64,000 nucleotides of DNA from Verrucomicrobiia bacterium (GTDB lineage Bacteria; Verrucomicrobiota; Verrucomicrobiia; Limisphaerales; JADLHS01). The first letter of the stretch is position 1, and each line of letters begins with the position of its first letter. The notes under the pieces are model-generated. The model ran no database searches. It worked only from the letters and a program-made list of their open reading frames with translations, and was not told where the DNA came from. This document shows, piece after piece, positions 52,583 to 61,683 of the stretch. A program made the position numbers and the translations under genes. The stretch covers positions 646,592-710,591 of the forward strand of contig JAMLJH010000002.1 of NCBI GenBank assembly GCA_023953615.1. Direction: 5' to 3'.

Positions 52583-54154
52583 ATGAAAAGTATCCGTTTC
52601 ACGTTGACCCCGGTAATTACACTCGTGCTGGCGCTGCTAACGACTGCGGTTTACGCGCAGAATTCGTGGACGAACCGTTACAGTGGAGCCGGGCAGAATT
52701 TGGATGGCGCCACCGCCATGGCGGTGGATAACGACGGTAATGTTTTGGTAACGGGAATGTCGTGGAGTGACAGCAGCAGTTTTGATTACGCGACGATCAA
52801 GTATTCCAATGCCGGAGTGCCGTTGTGGACGAACCGTTACAACGGCCCGGGTAACTCCTCCGATGTCGCCATGGCCATTGCGGTGGACAGCGGCGGCAAT
52901 GTGTTTGTGACGGGACGATCGGAGGGCGCTGGTAGTTCCGATGACTTTGCCACCATCAAGTACTCCAGCACGGGAACACCGGTTTGGACGAATCGTTACA
53001 ATGGGCCAGGCAATGGCACTGATACGGCTACGGCCATTGCCGTTGATAACCAGGGTAATGTCTTCGTGACCGGGTATTCGGTTGGAGTCGGCATCATCTC
53101 GGATTACCTGACGATCAAGTATTCCAATGCCGGAGCGGTCTTGTGGATGAAACGTTCCGACGAACTGAGCATTGGTAACGCCTCGGCCATGGCTTTGGCC
53201 GTGGATGATGCGGGCAACGTGTTCGTCACCGGATACGCCCGCGCGGGTGGGCCTGCGCATGATTACATGACGCTCAAATATTCCAGCACGGGCGCCTTGC
53301 TGTGGACCAATCGTTACAACGGCCCCGGAAACGGTTCGGATATGCCCAGCGCCATCGCGGTGGATCATAGCGGGAATGTGCTGGTGACGGGTTATTCCAA
53401 GGGAGGCGGCACGGGTCAAGATTTTGCAACGATCAAGTATTCCAATGCCGGAATACCTTTGTGGACGAATCGTTATAACGGGCCGGGAAACTATGACGAC
53501 GGGGCCATGGCTTTAGCGGTGGATCGCAACGACAACGTCATTGTCGCGGGGTATTCGTTTGATATTGTCAGTATGGATGATTACGCGACGGTCAAGTATT
53601 CCAACGGCGGTGTGCCGTTGTGGACCAACCGGTACAGCGGACCGGGAGACAATTACGACCGGGCCAATGCGATCGCAGTGGATGTTAATGACAATGTGTA
53701 CGTGACGGGAAGTTCATGGGGCAGTGCCGCTGAATTTGAATACGCCACCCTCAAGTATTCCAGCGCGGGGGCAATCCTGGCAACGCACCTATACCGCGGA
53801 CCAGGAAACGCGGACAACCAAGCTGCCGCCATTGCGGTGGATAGCAGTGGTAACGTGTTTGTGACGGGAAGCTCCTCTGGCAATCGGAGCGGTCAGGATT
53901 ACGCGACCATCAAATATGCGGCAGCGCCGCTTCCGCCTGTCACCCTGCTGAAAAATCCACAAGTAAGCGCCGGCCAATTCTCATTTATCCTTAGCGCGGA
54001 GGTGGGTGGGCAGTTTGCCCTTCAAGTTTCCACCAACCTTGTGAATTGGGGCGTGGTTCGCCAAGTAACCATTCCCGCCAGCGGCAGCACGAATATTGTG
54101 GAACCGCTGTCGTCCGGAGCCGGGCAAAAGTATTACCGCGCCCAGCGGCAATAA
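52583..54154 (+). CDS. secreted SBBP-repeat (beta-propeller) protein
   Basis: A 523-residue exported protein. Signal peptide at 1-25 (FTLTPVITLVLALLTTAVYA). Then eight repeats of about 53 residues, each with a core like AIAVDSSGNVFVTGYS and a DYATIKYSNAGVPLWTNRYNGPG end. The pattern is that of SBBP repeats, predicted to fold into beta-propeller blades; eight copies rather than seven are visible. The DNA repeats too, with a period of about 159 bp. The last 70 residues form a separate beta domain (FALQVSTNLVNWGVV and KYYRAQR at the end). ATG 52583 follows the divergent mutY promoter region. It probably acts at the cell surface or outside; the ligand is unknown. Confidence 0.88.
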   Translation: MKSIRFTLTPVITLVLALLTTAVYAQNSWTNRYSGAGQNLDGATAMAVDNDGNVLVTGMSWSDSSSFDYATIKYSNAGVPLWTNRYNGPGNSSDVAMAIAVDSGGNVFVTGRSEGAGSSDDFATIKYSSTGTPVWTNRYNGPGNGTDTATAIAVDNQGNVFVTGYSVGVGIISDYLTIKYSNAGAVLWMKRSDELSIGNASAMALAVDDAGNVFVTGYARAGGPAHDYMTLKYSSTGALLWTNRYNGPGNGSDMPSAIAVDHSGNVLVTGYSKGGGTGQDFATIKYSNAGIPLWTNRYNGPGNYDDGAMALAVDRNDNVIVAGYSFDIVSMDDYATVKYSNGGVPLWTNRYSGPGDNYDRANAIAVDVNDNVYVTGSSWGSAAEFEYATLKYSSAGAILATHLYRGPGNADNQAAAIAVDSSGNVFVTGSSSGNRSGQDYATIKYAAAPLPPVTLLKNPQVSAGQFSFILSAEVGGQFALQVSTNLVNWGVVRQVTIPASGSTNIVEPLSSGAGQKYYRAQRQ

Positions 54155-54231
54155 GTGCGAGACAATGCGCAAGGCAACTCGCGAGCATTGGCGGCGAACC
54201 AATCCAGCAAAAGCGGAACGAGTCGCCGGGT

Positions 54232-54392
54232 TTTGGAGACAGGATTGACAAGATTTTCAGGATTATTCTTCTGGCGCGGCTTCCGGTGTTGAATCCTGTT
54301 CATTCTGTTCATCCTGTTTCAAGTCCGTTTGGGTTCGGAAATTTTGTGAACCACGAAATACACGAAGTTCGCAAAAAGGGAATGGCGAAAAA
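54232..54392. repeat. repeat phrases after the propeller gene
   Basis: GACAGGATTGACAAGATTTT, TGAATCCTGTTCATTCTGTT and AACCACGAAATACACGAAG recur in similar form at 13.4, 15.4-15.9 and 55.2 kb. No gene seen. Confidence 0.7.
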
Positions 54393-54412
54393 TCGGTAGT
54401 GGCGGTCCGTCA

Positions 54413-54856
54413 TTAACCTTCCGGAACGGCGAGATCGAATTTTGCAAGAAATTCGTCTGGCGTAAGAACGGGCAGTTCGCCGGTGGAGAAATCGGACTTG
54501 TTGCGGGTAGCGATCACGTTGATACCACCCTCCGTCTTCGCGGTGAAATGCTGAATGGCATCCTCAAAATCCTTGAAGTCTGATGATAATGCAGACTGGA
54601 TTTCTGCCTCACCCACAGCGGAGACGCGGACGAGCAGTTTGAGCTTGGCGAGCAACGCCAGCGTAGCGGCGTGTCCTTTTGGTTTTCGGAGAATGTAATA
54701 AAGGTTGCTGAACGACAGCGATGAAACGCAAACCGTTAGCTTGCCGAGTTCAGCCAGGGCGAGAATCCGATGGGCGTATTCGGCGAAGGGTTGACGGTCA
54801 GCCAGGTGATCCAGCGCGACATCGGTGTCCAGGAAGATTTTATCCTTGGAGGCCAT
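54413..54856 (-). CDS. PIN-domain putative toxin
   Basis: A 147-residue PIN-domain protein, as in VapC-type toxins that cut RNA. The acidic residues of the PIN active site are seen at the N-terminus (IFLDTDVALDHLADR, about 7-21), in the middle (SSDFKDFEDAIQHF) and near VIATRNKSDFSTG. ATG 54856 is chosen; longer readings would run over the antitoxin. The gene overlaps the upstream antitoxin gene by 17 bp, the normal pattern for a toxin behind its antitoxin. The target RNA is unknown. Confidence 0.88.
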   Translation of the reverse strand: MASKDKIFLDTDVALDHLADRQPFAEYAHRILALAELGKLTVCVSSLSFSNLYYILRKPKGHAATLALLAKLKLLVRVSAVGEAEIQSALSSDFKDFEDAIQHFTAKTEGGINVIATRNKSDFSTGELPVLTPDEFLAKFDLAVPEG

Positions 54857-55097
54857 GCTCCTTCTGCAATTCGTCCGCCAAGGCGGCGGGCGCGGTGAAA
54901 TCCGCAGGCAGCTTGACCGCGCCGCGCAACGCATCCGTCACCGGGGTTCTGCCCGTGCAGCTCTCCTGCCAGTTTCGGGCCATCACGCGCAATTGCTGCG
55001 CGACAATTTCCGGCAGCGTAGTGTGCCGCGCCTTGGCCTCCAGTTCCGCTGATTGCAGAACATCCGAATCCAATTGAATAGTCAGTGTCGCGCTCAT
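54840..55097 (-). CDS. putative antitoxin of the PIN toxin (DUF6364/RHH-like)
   Basis: An 85-residue protein from ATG 55097. SATLTIQLDSDVLQSAELEAKARHTTLPEIVAQQLRVM (about 2-38) looks like a ribbon-helix-helix DNA-binding module of the DUF6364 kind, and the acidic/hydrophobic C-terminus (FTAPAALADELQKEHGLQG) would bind the toxin. It overlaps the PIN gene by 17 bp and lies first, as antitoxins do. Autorepression of the pair is expected from other systems, but no operator is visible. The family assignment is by pattern only. Confidence 0.78.
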   Translation of the reverse strand: MSATLTIQLDSDVLQSAELEAKARHTTLPEIVAQQLRVMARNWQESCTGRTPVTDALRGAVKLPADFTAPAALADELQKEHGLQG

Positions 55098-55388
55098 GGC
55101 GGGAAAGGTAGCCGGTCTTACGCCCAACGACAAGCGCGCAAAGTACCGCTCCTCGAAGAAGGTTCAATTTTTGCGTTCAAAAATGGCGAACCACGAAATA
55201 CACGAAGAAAGGGCTGCAAGCTCGGAAGATGATAGCCCAAGGCAAGCGCTGCATTGCCTTGGGGCAACGGACAAAATGAATCCAAGCTCTGAAAGAGCGG
55301 CTGAAAAATCCAACGCAAAGGTTCGCGGAAGAAGGTTTCAACCACTGATGCAGAAAAGATATTTATGTGGGTCTGACAAATTGAGCGT
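55098..55388. repeat. gap with a perfect 10-bp hairpin and repeat phrases
   Basis: CCCAAGGCAA (55236-55245) is mirrored by TTGCCTTGGG (55254-55263) with an 8-base loop. AACCACGAAATACACGAAG occurs just before at 55190. No gene seen. Confidence 0.75.
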
Positions 55389-55844
55389 CTATGGCGCTAA
55401 ACTTATTTCCGCAATTTCCAAAACTTGAATACCCGCGTCTTTATAGCGTGCAAAACGGTCAGTTCCGTTCCAATCGGCGGGCATTTTGCTGGTAAGACCG
55501 CAATTCTTAAGAGTTTTCCGATGTTCTTGCTTGGTTAGTTCAACCCTTATATGCCAGTCCGCTATAATTTTCTGCAATATGTCACGGTTCAAATTTTCAT
55601 TATTAGCACGGTTGAGTATGTGTTTACAGATGACGGCAACCGGAATTGCATGGTCATACTCGCTCATCCCCGGTTCTGCCGATTTGCTTCGCGCTACGAC
55701 TGGTGCTTGGATACGCCGCACCGCAGCCCGAAGAAGTCGGATTGTGATGGATTCTGCTATGCGCCCACATTTGAAGCCCTCGACCAGCCAGAGAATAGCG
55801 TCGAGGAGACCTAATTCTAACTCGAGAGGCGTTAATTTTTTCAT
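55389..55844 (-). CDS. hypothetical protein, AT-richer than its surroundings
   Basis: A 151-residue soluble protein. I do not recognise its family. It is helical and charged, with segments such as LLDAILWLVEGFKCGRIAES, IPVAVICKHILNRANNENLNRD and WHIRVELTKQEHRKTLKNC. The pattern HIRVELTKQEHRKTL is reminiscent of small proteins near phage or restriction genes, but nothing proves that. The base composition is more AT-rich than the genes around it. It lies in the 54.4-56.5 kb patch with antitoxin-type genes, so recent transfer is possible. ATG 55844 is the first start. Confidence 0.6.
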   Translation of the reverse strand: MKKLTPLELELGLLDAILWLVEGFKCGRIAESITIRLLRAAVRRIQAPVVARSKSAEPGMSEYDHAIPVAVICKHILNRANNENLNRDILQKIIADWHIRVELTKQEHRKTLKNCGLTSKMPADWNGTDRFARYKDAGIQVLEIAEISLAP

Positions 55845-55973
55845 AGCTGTGTCTTTACGTCTGTCTATATTTCAAGCGTGACCTGCTGTGTCCATACAGC
55901 AAACCTACCCTATTTTGCGCTAGCTTTGCCGATACCCCAGCGGATGGTGATGCCGGATTAAAGTTAGCGTGCT

Positions 55974-56186
55974 TCATGCCAGTGGTTCGCGGATGACTTC
56001 CTGTCCGTGTAATTCCTCTTCCGAGAGTTCGCGGTTGGCTTCCAGCACCATGACGGCGGCTTCGGCGAGGTTGGCGCGCGCTTCTTCCAGGGTCGCGCCT
56101 TGAGTGTTCGCGCCCGGCAATTCCTCGACAAAGGCCGCGTAACCTTCGGGAAACTTCCGAAACACGGCGGCAAGTTTCAGTTTCAT
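55974..56186 (-). CDS. hicB: orphan HicB-type antitoxin
   Basis: A 70-residue protein of the HicB family. The start KLKLAAVFRKFPEGYAAFVEELPGANTQGATLEEARANLAEAAVMVLEANREL matches the RNase H-like HicB core (the GANTQGATLEEA loop is the classical part). The C-terminus is short and has no clear extra DNA-binding domain. Normally a HicA toxin gene lies directly beside it. On the same strand, the 120 bp after its stop code only a short reading without HicA features, so the partner appears to be lost or truncated. ATG 56186 is the start. Confidence 0.8.
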   Translation of the reverse strand: MKLKLAAVFRKFPEGYAAFVEELPGANTQGATLEEARANLAEAAVMVLEANRELSEEELHGQEVIREPLA

Positions 56187-56512
56187 GCCATTGACTTTGC
56201 TCGCGTGATAACTGTTTGTCCAGTCCGGTGGTGACGTAATTTCGCGCGCCGGACGCGAAGGCGGCGAAGGTTTTTAACGCCAAGCTACCAAGCCGCCAGG
56301 ATTTCTCGGCTCTGCGCCTTTGCATCTTGGCGTCTTTGCGTTTGGTTTGGAATATGCCGCTCCGACGGAGCTTTTGGTTTTTGGGACGGGGGTTTCTACA
56401 AATATGCCGCGCCCACGGCGCTGTCGGTTTGAGCTTATTTAGGTCGGTTGTAGCGAGTGAGGAGAAAACTTTTGTGTCTTTTGCGCTGCTTTGCGGCTAT
56501 TAAATCGGCGGC
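56187..56512. repeat. repeat-containing gap before rnhC
   Basis: No gene seen. AATATGCCGCTCCGACGGAG (56351) and AATATGCCGCGCCCACGGCG (56401) are a near-tandem pair with small GC hairpins. The phrase TTGCGCTGCTTTGCGGCTAT at the end resembles others at 13.5 kb. Confidence 0.6.
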
Positions 56513-57472
56513 GTGAAACCACTGACGAGTTACACTTGCAAGCTGACGGAGGAACAGGCGGCGGCGCTGAAGGCGTGTCTGGACGCGCGGCATTTCACGC
56601 CGCGCGAAGTGCCGTACGCGCGGTTCGCGGGGGAGAAGGAAAAAACCAACGTGGTGTTTTACGAGAGCGGCAAGCTGGTGGTGCAAGGGAAGGGGACGCA
56701 GGAGTTCATTGAGTTCGTGCTCGAGCCGGAGGTATTGAAACAGGCGAAGCTCGGCTACGAGGCGGTATTGAATCCCGAGTTGTTGTTGCCGCGCATTGGC
56801 GTGGATGAAAGCGGCAAGGGCGATTTCTTTGGGCCGTTATGCATCGCGGGTGTTTATGTGAATGAAGCGGTGTTGACCGCGTGGAAGGACGCGGGGGTGC
56901 GCGATTCAAAAAATATTTCCAGCGACAAAAAAATTTCCGAGCTGGCGAAGCTCATCAAGGACACGCCCGGCTGCGTGACGACGGTGGTGCCGATTGGCAA
57001 CGAGGCTTACAATCGGTTGCACGCAAAGATGGGCAGCGTGAACGCGGTGCTGGCGTGGGGGCACGCGCGGGTGATCGAGAATTTGATGGGCCAGCGACAT
57101 CGCATGAATCCGCCGCCGGTGCGGGCGATCAGCGACCAATTCGCTTCCAGCAAAAAAGTGGTGGAGCAGGCCCTGATGCGTTTGGGGCGGGAATTGGAAT
57201 TGGTGCAACGGCACAAGGCGGAAGAGGATTTGGCGGTGGCGGCGGCCTCGATTCTGGCGCGCGACGAGTTTGTGAAACGACTGGCGGCGTTGGGCAAGGA
57301 GTTTGAAGTGGTCTTGCCGAAGGGCGCGGGACCGAAAGTGGATGCGGTGGCGCAGGAGCTATTCGCTCATCGCGGCATCGTGGCCTTGCAAAAGGTGGGC
57401 AAGCTGCATTTCCGGACGGCATTGCGGGCGCAGGGATTGCCGGAGCCACCGAAGGCCGAATGGCGACGATGA
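56513..57472 (+). CDS. rnhC: ribonuclease HIII
   Basis: A 319-residue nuclease that cuts the RNA strand of RNA-DNA hybrids. The N-terminal TBP-like substrate-binding domain (about 1-85: FTPREVPYARFAGEKEKTNVVFYESGKLVVQGKG) is typical of RNase HIII. The catalytic domain has GVDESGKGDFFGPL (Asp-Glu pair, about 97-110), DSKNISSDKKI, and later HKAEEDLAVAAASILARDEF. The GTG at 56513 gives the full N-terminal domain. RNase HIII (instead of HII) is mainly found in Firmicutes, Chlamydiae and Verrucomicrobia/Planctomycetes, which supports the taxonomic guess. It stands alone, with a tRNA promoter downstream. Confidence 0.94.
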   Translation: MKPLTSYTCKLTEEQAAALKACLDARHFTPREVPYARFAGEKEKTNVVFYESGKLVVQGKGTQEFIEFVLEPEVLKQAKLGYEAVLNPELLLPRIGVDESGKGDFFGPLCIAGVYVNEAVLTAWKDAGVRDSKNISSDKKISELAKLIKDTPGCVTTVVPIGNEAYNRLHAKMGSVNAVLAWGHARVIENLMGQRHRMNPPPVRAISDQFASSKKVVEQALMRLGRELELVQRHKAEEDLAVAAASILARDEFVKRLAALGKEFEVVLPKGAGPKVDAVAQELFAHRGIVALQKVGKLHFRTALRAQGLPEPPKAEWRR

Positions 57473-57645
57473 TCCGCTGCGGTGAGTTGTAGCGGCTGCG
57501 GAAAAAATCCGCCGTGCGGGAGCGGAGGGCGTTTTTGGATTTGGGGAATTTTGAAGTTTGAATGGCGGTGTAACCGATATTCTATAAATAACTTGCAGCG
57601 GTGGAGCGGATCAGCGGACGGCGTTAAAAATTCTTAAATCGTTAG
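57473..57645. other. gene-free spacer between rnhC and the tRNA-tuf promoter
   Basis: A 173-bp stretch with no gene, clear hairpin or repeat phrase that I can see. Its second half is AT-richer, leading into the promoter at 57646. Confidence 0.5.
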
Positions 57646-57674
57646 TTGACACTTTTTTGCAGGTTTTCTATTTT
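57646..57674 (+). promoter_or_regulatory. sigma-70 promoter of the tRNA-Thr/tuf unit
   Basis: TTGACA (57646-57651), a 17-bp spacer, and TATTTT (57669-57674). It lies about 130 bp before tRNA-Thr, and an AT-rich stretch precedes it as in strong stable-RNA promoters. Confidence 0.85.
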
Positions 57675-57800
57675 GCCTCCCGTCTTAGAGCCGTAATCGA
57701 GACAAAGTTACCAAAACTCTCCGGTTTTCTTCGCAAGAAAAATGGTGTGAGGTTGGCTTTTTGTCGTTTTACGCATCAGGATGACAGATAAGTTCGGGAC

Positions 57801-57876
57801 GCCCATGTAGCTCAGTTGGTAGAGCACGTCCTTGGTAAGGACGAGGTCATCAGTTCAATCCTGATCATGGGCTCCA
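57801..57876 (+). tRNA. tRNA-Thr (anticodon GGT)
   Basis: 76 nt. Acceptor GCCCATG pairs with CATGGGC, the anticodon loop is TTGGTAA (GGT), and the T arm contains GTTCAATC. The CCA end is encoded. It lies ahead of tuf, as in many bacteria. Confidence 0.97.
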
Positions 57877-57953
57877 TGGAGAACGAGTGATTTAAGTTTA
57901 GTGACGCACTTAACAAAACGCTAAAGAGAACATAACGAACGCAGGAGAATAAA

Positions 57954-59141
<1,188 letters not shown>

Positions 59142-59165
59142 GCGGAAGTGAGGATTTATTGACGT

Positions 59166-59197
59166 GGAGGCGACAGGAACGTCTGTCGCCTCCTTTT
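59166..59197 (+). terminator. intrinsic terminator after tuf
   Basis: A perfect 11-bp stem GGAGGCGACAG/CTGTCGCCTCC (59166-59176 and 59183-59193), a 6-base loop, then TTTT. Confidence 0.95.
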
Positions 59198-59228
59198 AGT
59201 CCAGTTGAGAGTCCGGTGAATTTGTCGT

Positions 59229-59304
59229 AGGGCGTTAGCTCAATTGGTAGAGTAGCGGTCTCCAAAACCGTTGGTTGCAGGTTCGACTCCTGCACGCCCT
59301 GCCA
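59229..59304 (+). tRNA. tRNA-Trp (anticodon CCA)
   Basis: 76 nt. Acceptor AGGGCGT pairs with ACGCCCT, the anticodon loop is CTCCAAA (CCA), and the T arm is GGTTCGACTCC. CCA is encoded. tRNA-Trp before secE is the usual bacterial place. Confidence 0.97.
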
Positions 59305-59380
59305 GACTGAAAGTTGAGGGCCGCGGTGTAATGGGATGTGGGATGCGGCTGGAACGGTCGAACCGACCATCAACTACCGG

Positions 59381-59470
59381 GGAGAGGTGGCAGAGTGGTC
59401 TATCGCGGCGGTCTTGAAAACCGCTGTGGGTTAACACCCACCGGGGGTTCGAATCCCTCCCTCTCCGCCA
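59381..59470 (+). tRNA. tRNA-Ser (anticodon TGA)
   Basis: 90 nt with the long variable arm of class II tRNAs. Acceptor GGAGAGG pairs with CCTCTCC, the anticodon loop is CTTGAAA (TGA), and the T arm is GGGTTCGAATCC. CCA is encoded. It is placed between tRNA-Trp and secE. Confidence 0.96.
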
Positions 59471-59553
59471 GTGCCTCGGAGTGAGGAAGACGATGGCGGA
59501 TGGGAAAAATCGGCTGAGATCAGAATTGATCCGGTCAGAATAGGTTAGAATAA

Positions 59554-59796
59554 ATGAAACAGTTTATCTGGGTCGGCGTACTGGCCATCATTTTTGGGTA
59601 TCTATGGTGGCGAGGATATATCAAGCGTTTTGCGGCGTATTGGCAGCAAACGGTGGAAGAGTTGAAGAAGTGTGCCTGGCCCAACTGGGATGATCTTTCC
59701 GGTTCCACGATCCTCGTCATGGTCGCCACCTTCTTGCTGGCGCTCTTCACCTTTATTGTGGATCAAATATTTTTCGTACTGTTTAAGACCGTTTAA
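59554..59796 (+). CDS. secE: preprotein translocase subunit SecE
   Basis: An 80-residue membrane protein of the SecYEG channel. An N-terminal hydrophobic helix (FIWVGVLAIIFGYLWW, about 4-19) is followed by the conserved amphipathic segment QQTVEELKKCAWPNWDDL (with the usual K-W-P pattern, about 31-48) and a C-terminal membrane helix (STILVMVATFLLALFTFIVDQIFF). The extra N-terminal helix is rare in short SecE proteins, and the length is within the known range (60-130). ATG 59554 follows a purine-poor leader. nusG starts 5 bp downstream. Confidence 0.93.
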   Translation: MKQFIWVGVLAIIFGYLWWRGYIKRFAAYWQQTVEELKKCAWPNWDDLSGSTILVMVATFLLALFTFIVDQIFFVLFKTV

Positions 59797-59801
59797 GCGC
59801 C

Positions 59802-60350
59802 ATGAAGCCCCAATGGTTTGTCATCCACACGCTTTCCGGCCAGGAACAGAAGGTCAGGGACAGCATCGAGAAGCGCCTCAAAACCGAGGAGATGCAGGAA
59901 TACATCCACGAAGTCCTGGTGCCGATGGAGAAAGTCGTGGAGGTGCGGAATCAAAAAAAGACCGTCACCACGCGCAAGCTGCATCCGGGTTACGTTTATA
60001 TCCACATGGTTTTGTTGGATGAGAACCAGCGGGTGATTCCCAAGCCGTTTTATTTCATCAAGGAAACGCAGGGGGCGATCGGGTTCGTAGGCGGTGAACA
60101 TCCGCACACCGCCACGGACGAGGAGATGGAAACCATCAAGGCGGCTGTTTCCGCCTCGGAAGAGACCGAGCGTCCGAAGATTGCCTTTAACGTGGGCGAA
60201 ACGATCAAAATCAACAACGGACCGTTCCTCAACTTTAGCGGGGTGATCGAGGAAGTGGATCCGGATCGGGGCAAATTGAAGGTCACGGTGAACATCTTTG
60301 GCCGGAACACCCCGGTTGAACTTGAGTATTGGCAGGTGGAGAAAGCCTGA
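59802..60350 (+). CDS. nusG: transcription termination/antitermination protein NusG
   Basis: A 182-residue factor that binds RNA polymerase and links it to the ribosome and Rho. The NGN domain starts QWFVIHTLSGQEQKVRDSIEKRL and contains RKLHPGYVYIHMVLLDEN; GAIGFVGG ends it. The KOW domain has GETIKINNGPFLNFSGVIEEVDPDRGKLKVTVNIFGRNTPVELEYWQVEKA. Its length is typical (175-190). It follows secE by 5 bp. The perfect TATAAT of a promoter for rplK lies directly behind its stop. Confidence 0.97.
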   Translation: MKPQWFVIHTLSGQEQKVRDSIEKRLKTEEMQEYIHEVLVPMEKVVEVRNQKKTVTTRKLHPGYVYIHMVLLDENQRVIPKPFYFIKETQGAIGFVGGEHPHTATDEEMETIKAAVSASEETERPKIAFNVGETIKINNGPFLNFSGVIEEVDPDRGKLKVTVNIFGRNTPVELEYWQVEKA

Positions 60351-60356
60351 TATAAT
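60329..60356 (+). promoter_or_regulatory. promoter for the rplK operon at the nusG stop
   Basis: TTGGCA (60329-60334), a 16-bp spacer and a perfect TATAAT (60351-60356) that begins right after the nusG TGA. It would drive rplK-rplA-rplJ-rplL-rpoB independently of secE-nusG. Confidence 0.75.
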
Positions 60357-60436
60357 GCGTTCCCTGTCGTCAGGCAACCGGCTCTGAGGCAGCAACGATT
60401 TTAGAGTGAATTAAACGTCGGAATTGAAGCTTTTGT

Positions 60437-60862
60437 ATGGCGAAGAAAGTAACTGGAATCATTAAATTGCAAATCCCCGCCGGGCAGGCGAATCCCGCCC
60501 CTCCGGTCGGTCCCGCGCTCGGCCAGCACGGGGTGAACATCATGGGATTCTGCAAAGAATTTAACGCGGCCACCAAGGGCGACGCGGGACTGGTGATTCC
60601 GGTGGTCATTACGGTTTACCAGGATAAATCTTTCACTTTCATCACCAAGTCTCCTCCCGCCTCGATCTTGCTGAAAAAGGCGGCGGGAATCACGGCCGGC
60701 GCCAAAACCACCGGTAAAGAAAAAGTCGGCAAAGTTTCCCGCAAGCAGGTGCTGGACATCGTTAAGATGAAAAAGAACGATATGAATGCAACTTCCGATG
60801 AAGCGGCGTTTCGCATCGTTTCCGGCACCGCTCGCAGCATGGGAATTGAAGTTGTTGGATAA
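60437..60862 (+). CDS. rplK: 50S ribosomal protein L11
   Basis: A 141-residue ribosomal protein at the GTPase-associated centre of 23S rRNA. The start [42 protein letters not shown] and the RNA-binding C-terminal half ([28 protein letters not shown]) are typical. Length is the family standard (141-142). It is first in the rplKAJL block; rplA follows after 47 bp. Confidence 0.98.
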   Translation: MAKKVTGIIKLQIPAGQANPAPPVGPALGQHGVNIMGFCKEFNAATKGDAGLVIPVVITVYQDKSFTFITKSPPASILLKKAAGITAGAKTTGKEKVGKVSRKQVLDIVKMKKNDMNATSDEAAFRIVSGTARSMGIEVVG

Positions 60863-60909
60863 ACCCTGAACGCGGGAGAGCTGAACGCTCGTTTGAACCG
60901 CTCATCATC

Positions 60910-61602
60910 ATGCCAAGTAAACGATACAAAAAAGCACTGGAACAGGTGGACGCCAAGAAAGCGTATCCCCTCAAGGAAGCGATCGGAGTTCTCACGAAGT
61001 TCCCGAAAGCAAAATTCAACGAAACGGTGGATCTCGCGTTTCGTCTGGGGGTGGACCCGAAGCAATCGGATCAAATGGTGCGTGGTACCGTTCCGTTGCC
61101 GCATGGCAGCGGCAAAGTGGTCCGCGTGCTCGTCTTTGCCCAGGGAGCGGCCGCTGATGCCGCAAAAGCGGCAGGTGCGGAATTCGTTGGATTTGAAGAT
61201 TTAATTGCCCGCTGTAACAGCGGCTGGACGGATTTTGATGTGGCGGTTGCCACGCCGGGAGCCATGGCGGAAGTGCGCAAGCTCGGTAAAGTGCTGGGTC
61301 CGCGTGGGCTGATGCCGAATCCAAAAACCGGAACCGTCACCGAAGACACTGCGAAGGCGGTTAAAGAGGTGAAGGCTGGGCGGGTGGAGTTCAAGGTGGA
61401 CAAAGCCGCAAACGTGCATGTGGCCATTGGCAAGACCAGTTTTAATGCCGAACAGATCGAGGCCAATGCGCGCGCCGTGATTGAAGCCGTGGTCAAAGCC
61501 AGACCCGCCAGCTTGAAGAGCGTGTATCTGAATAGCTGCACGTTGTCAGCGACGATGAGTCCGGGAGTGCGCGTGGATATTCGCGAGTTTGGCGTGGGTT
61601 GA
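60910..61602 (+). CDS. rplA: 50S ribosomal protein L1
   Basis: A 230-residue protein of the L1 stalk, which in many bacteria also represses its own mRNA. Seen: KRYKKALEQVDAKKAYPLKEAIGVL, VDLAFRLGVDPKQSDQMVRGTVPLPHG, the KLGKVLGPRGLMPNPKTGTV motif (about 125-144) and the final SVYLNSCTLSATMSPGVRVD. Length is normal. It lies between rplK and rplJ; an 81-bp gap to rplJ may hold the L10 leader. Confidence 0.98.
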   Translation: MPSKRYKKALEQVDAKKAYPLKEAIGVLTKFPKAKFNETVDLAFRLGVDPKQSDQMVRGTVPLPHGSGKVVRVLVFAQGAAADAAKAAGAEFVGFEDLIARCNSGWTDFDVAVATPGAMAEVRKLGKVLGPRGLMPNPKTGTVTEDTAKAVKEVKAGRVEFKVDKAANVHVAIGKTSFNAEQIEANARAVIEAVVKARPASLKSVYLNSCTLSATMSPGVRVDIREFGVG

Positions 61603-61683
61603 GATCAGTCAAAAAACAGCAGGGCGCGCGTTCTAATTGTGGCGTCGCCATAGACCAGTAATAGAAAAAATTTTGATTCCATC
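61603..61683 (+). promoter_or_regulatory. rplJ leader region
   Basis: An 81-bp spacer with GC-rich GCGCGCG and an AT-rich AATAGAAAAAATTTTG end. It occupies the place of the L10 autoregulatory leader seen in other bacteria; I cannot fold it convincingly by eye. Confidence 0.3.

Noticed and set aside
55855..55973. A hicA gene beside hicB
   Set aside because: The short reading behind the hicB stop shows no HicA pattern (no G-H-xxS/T motif), so only an orphan hicB is called.
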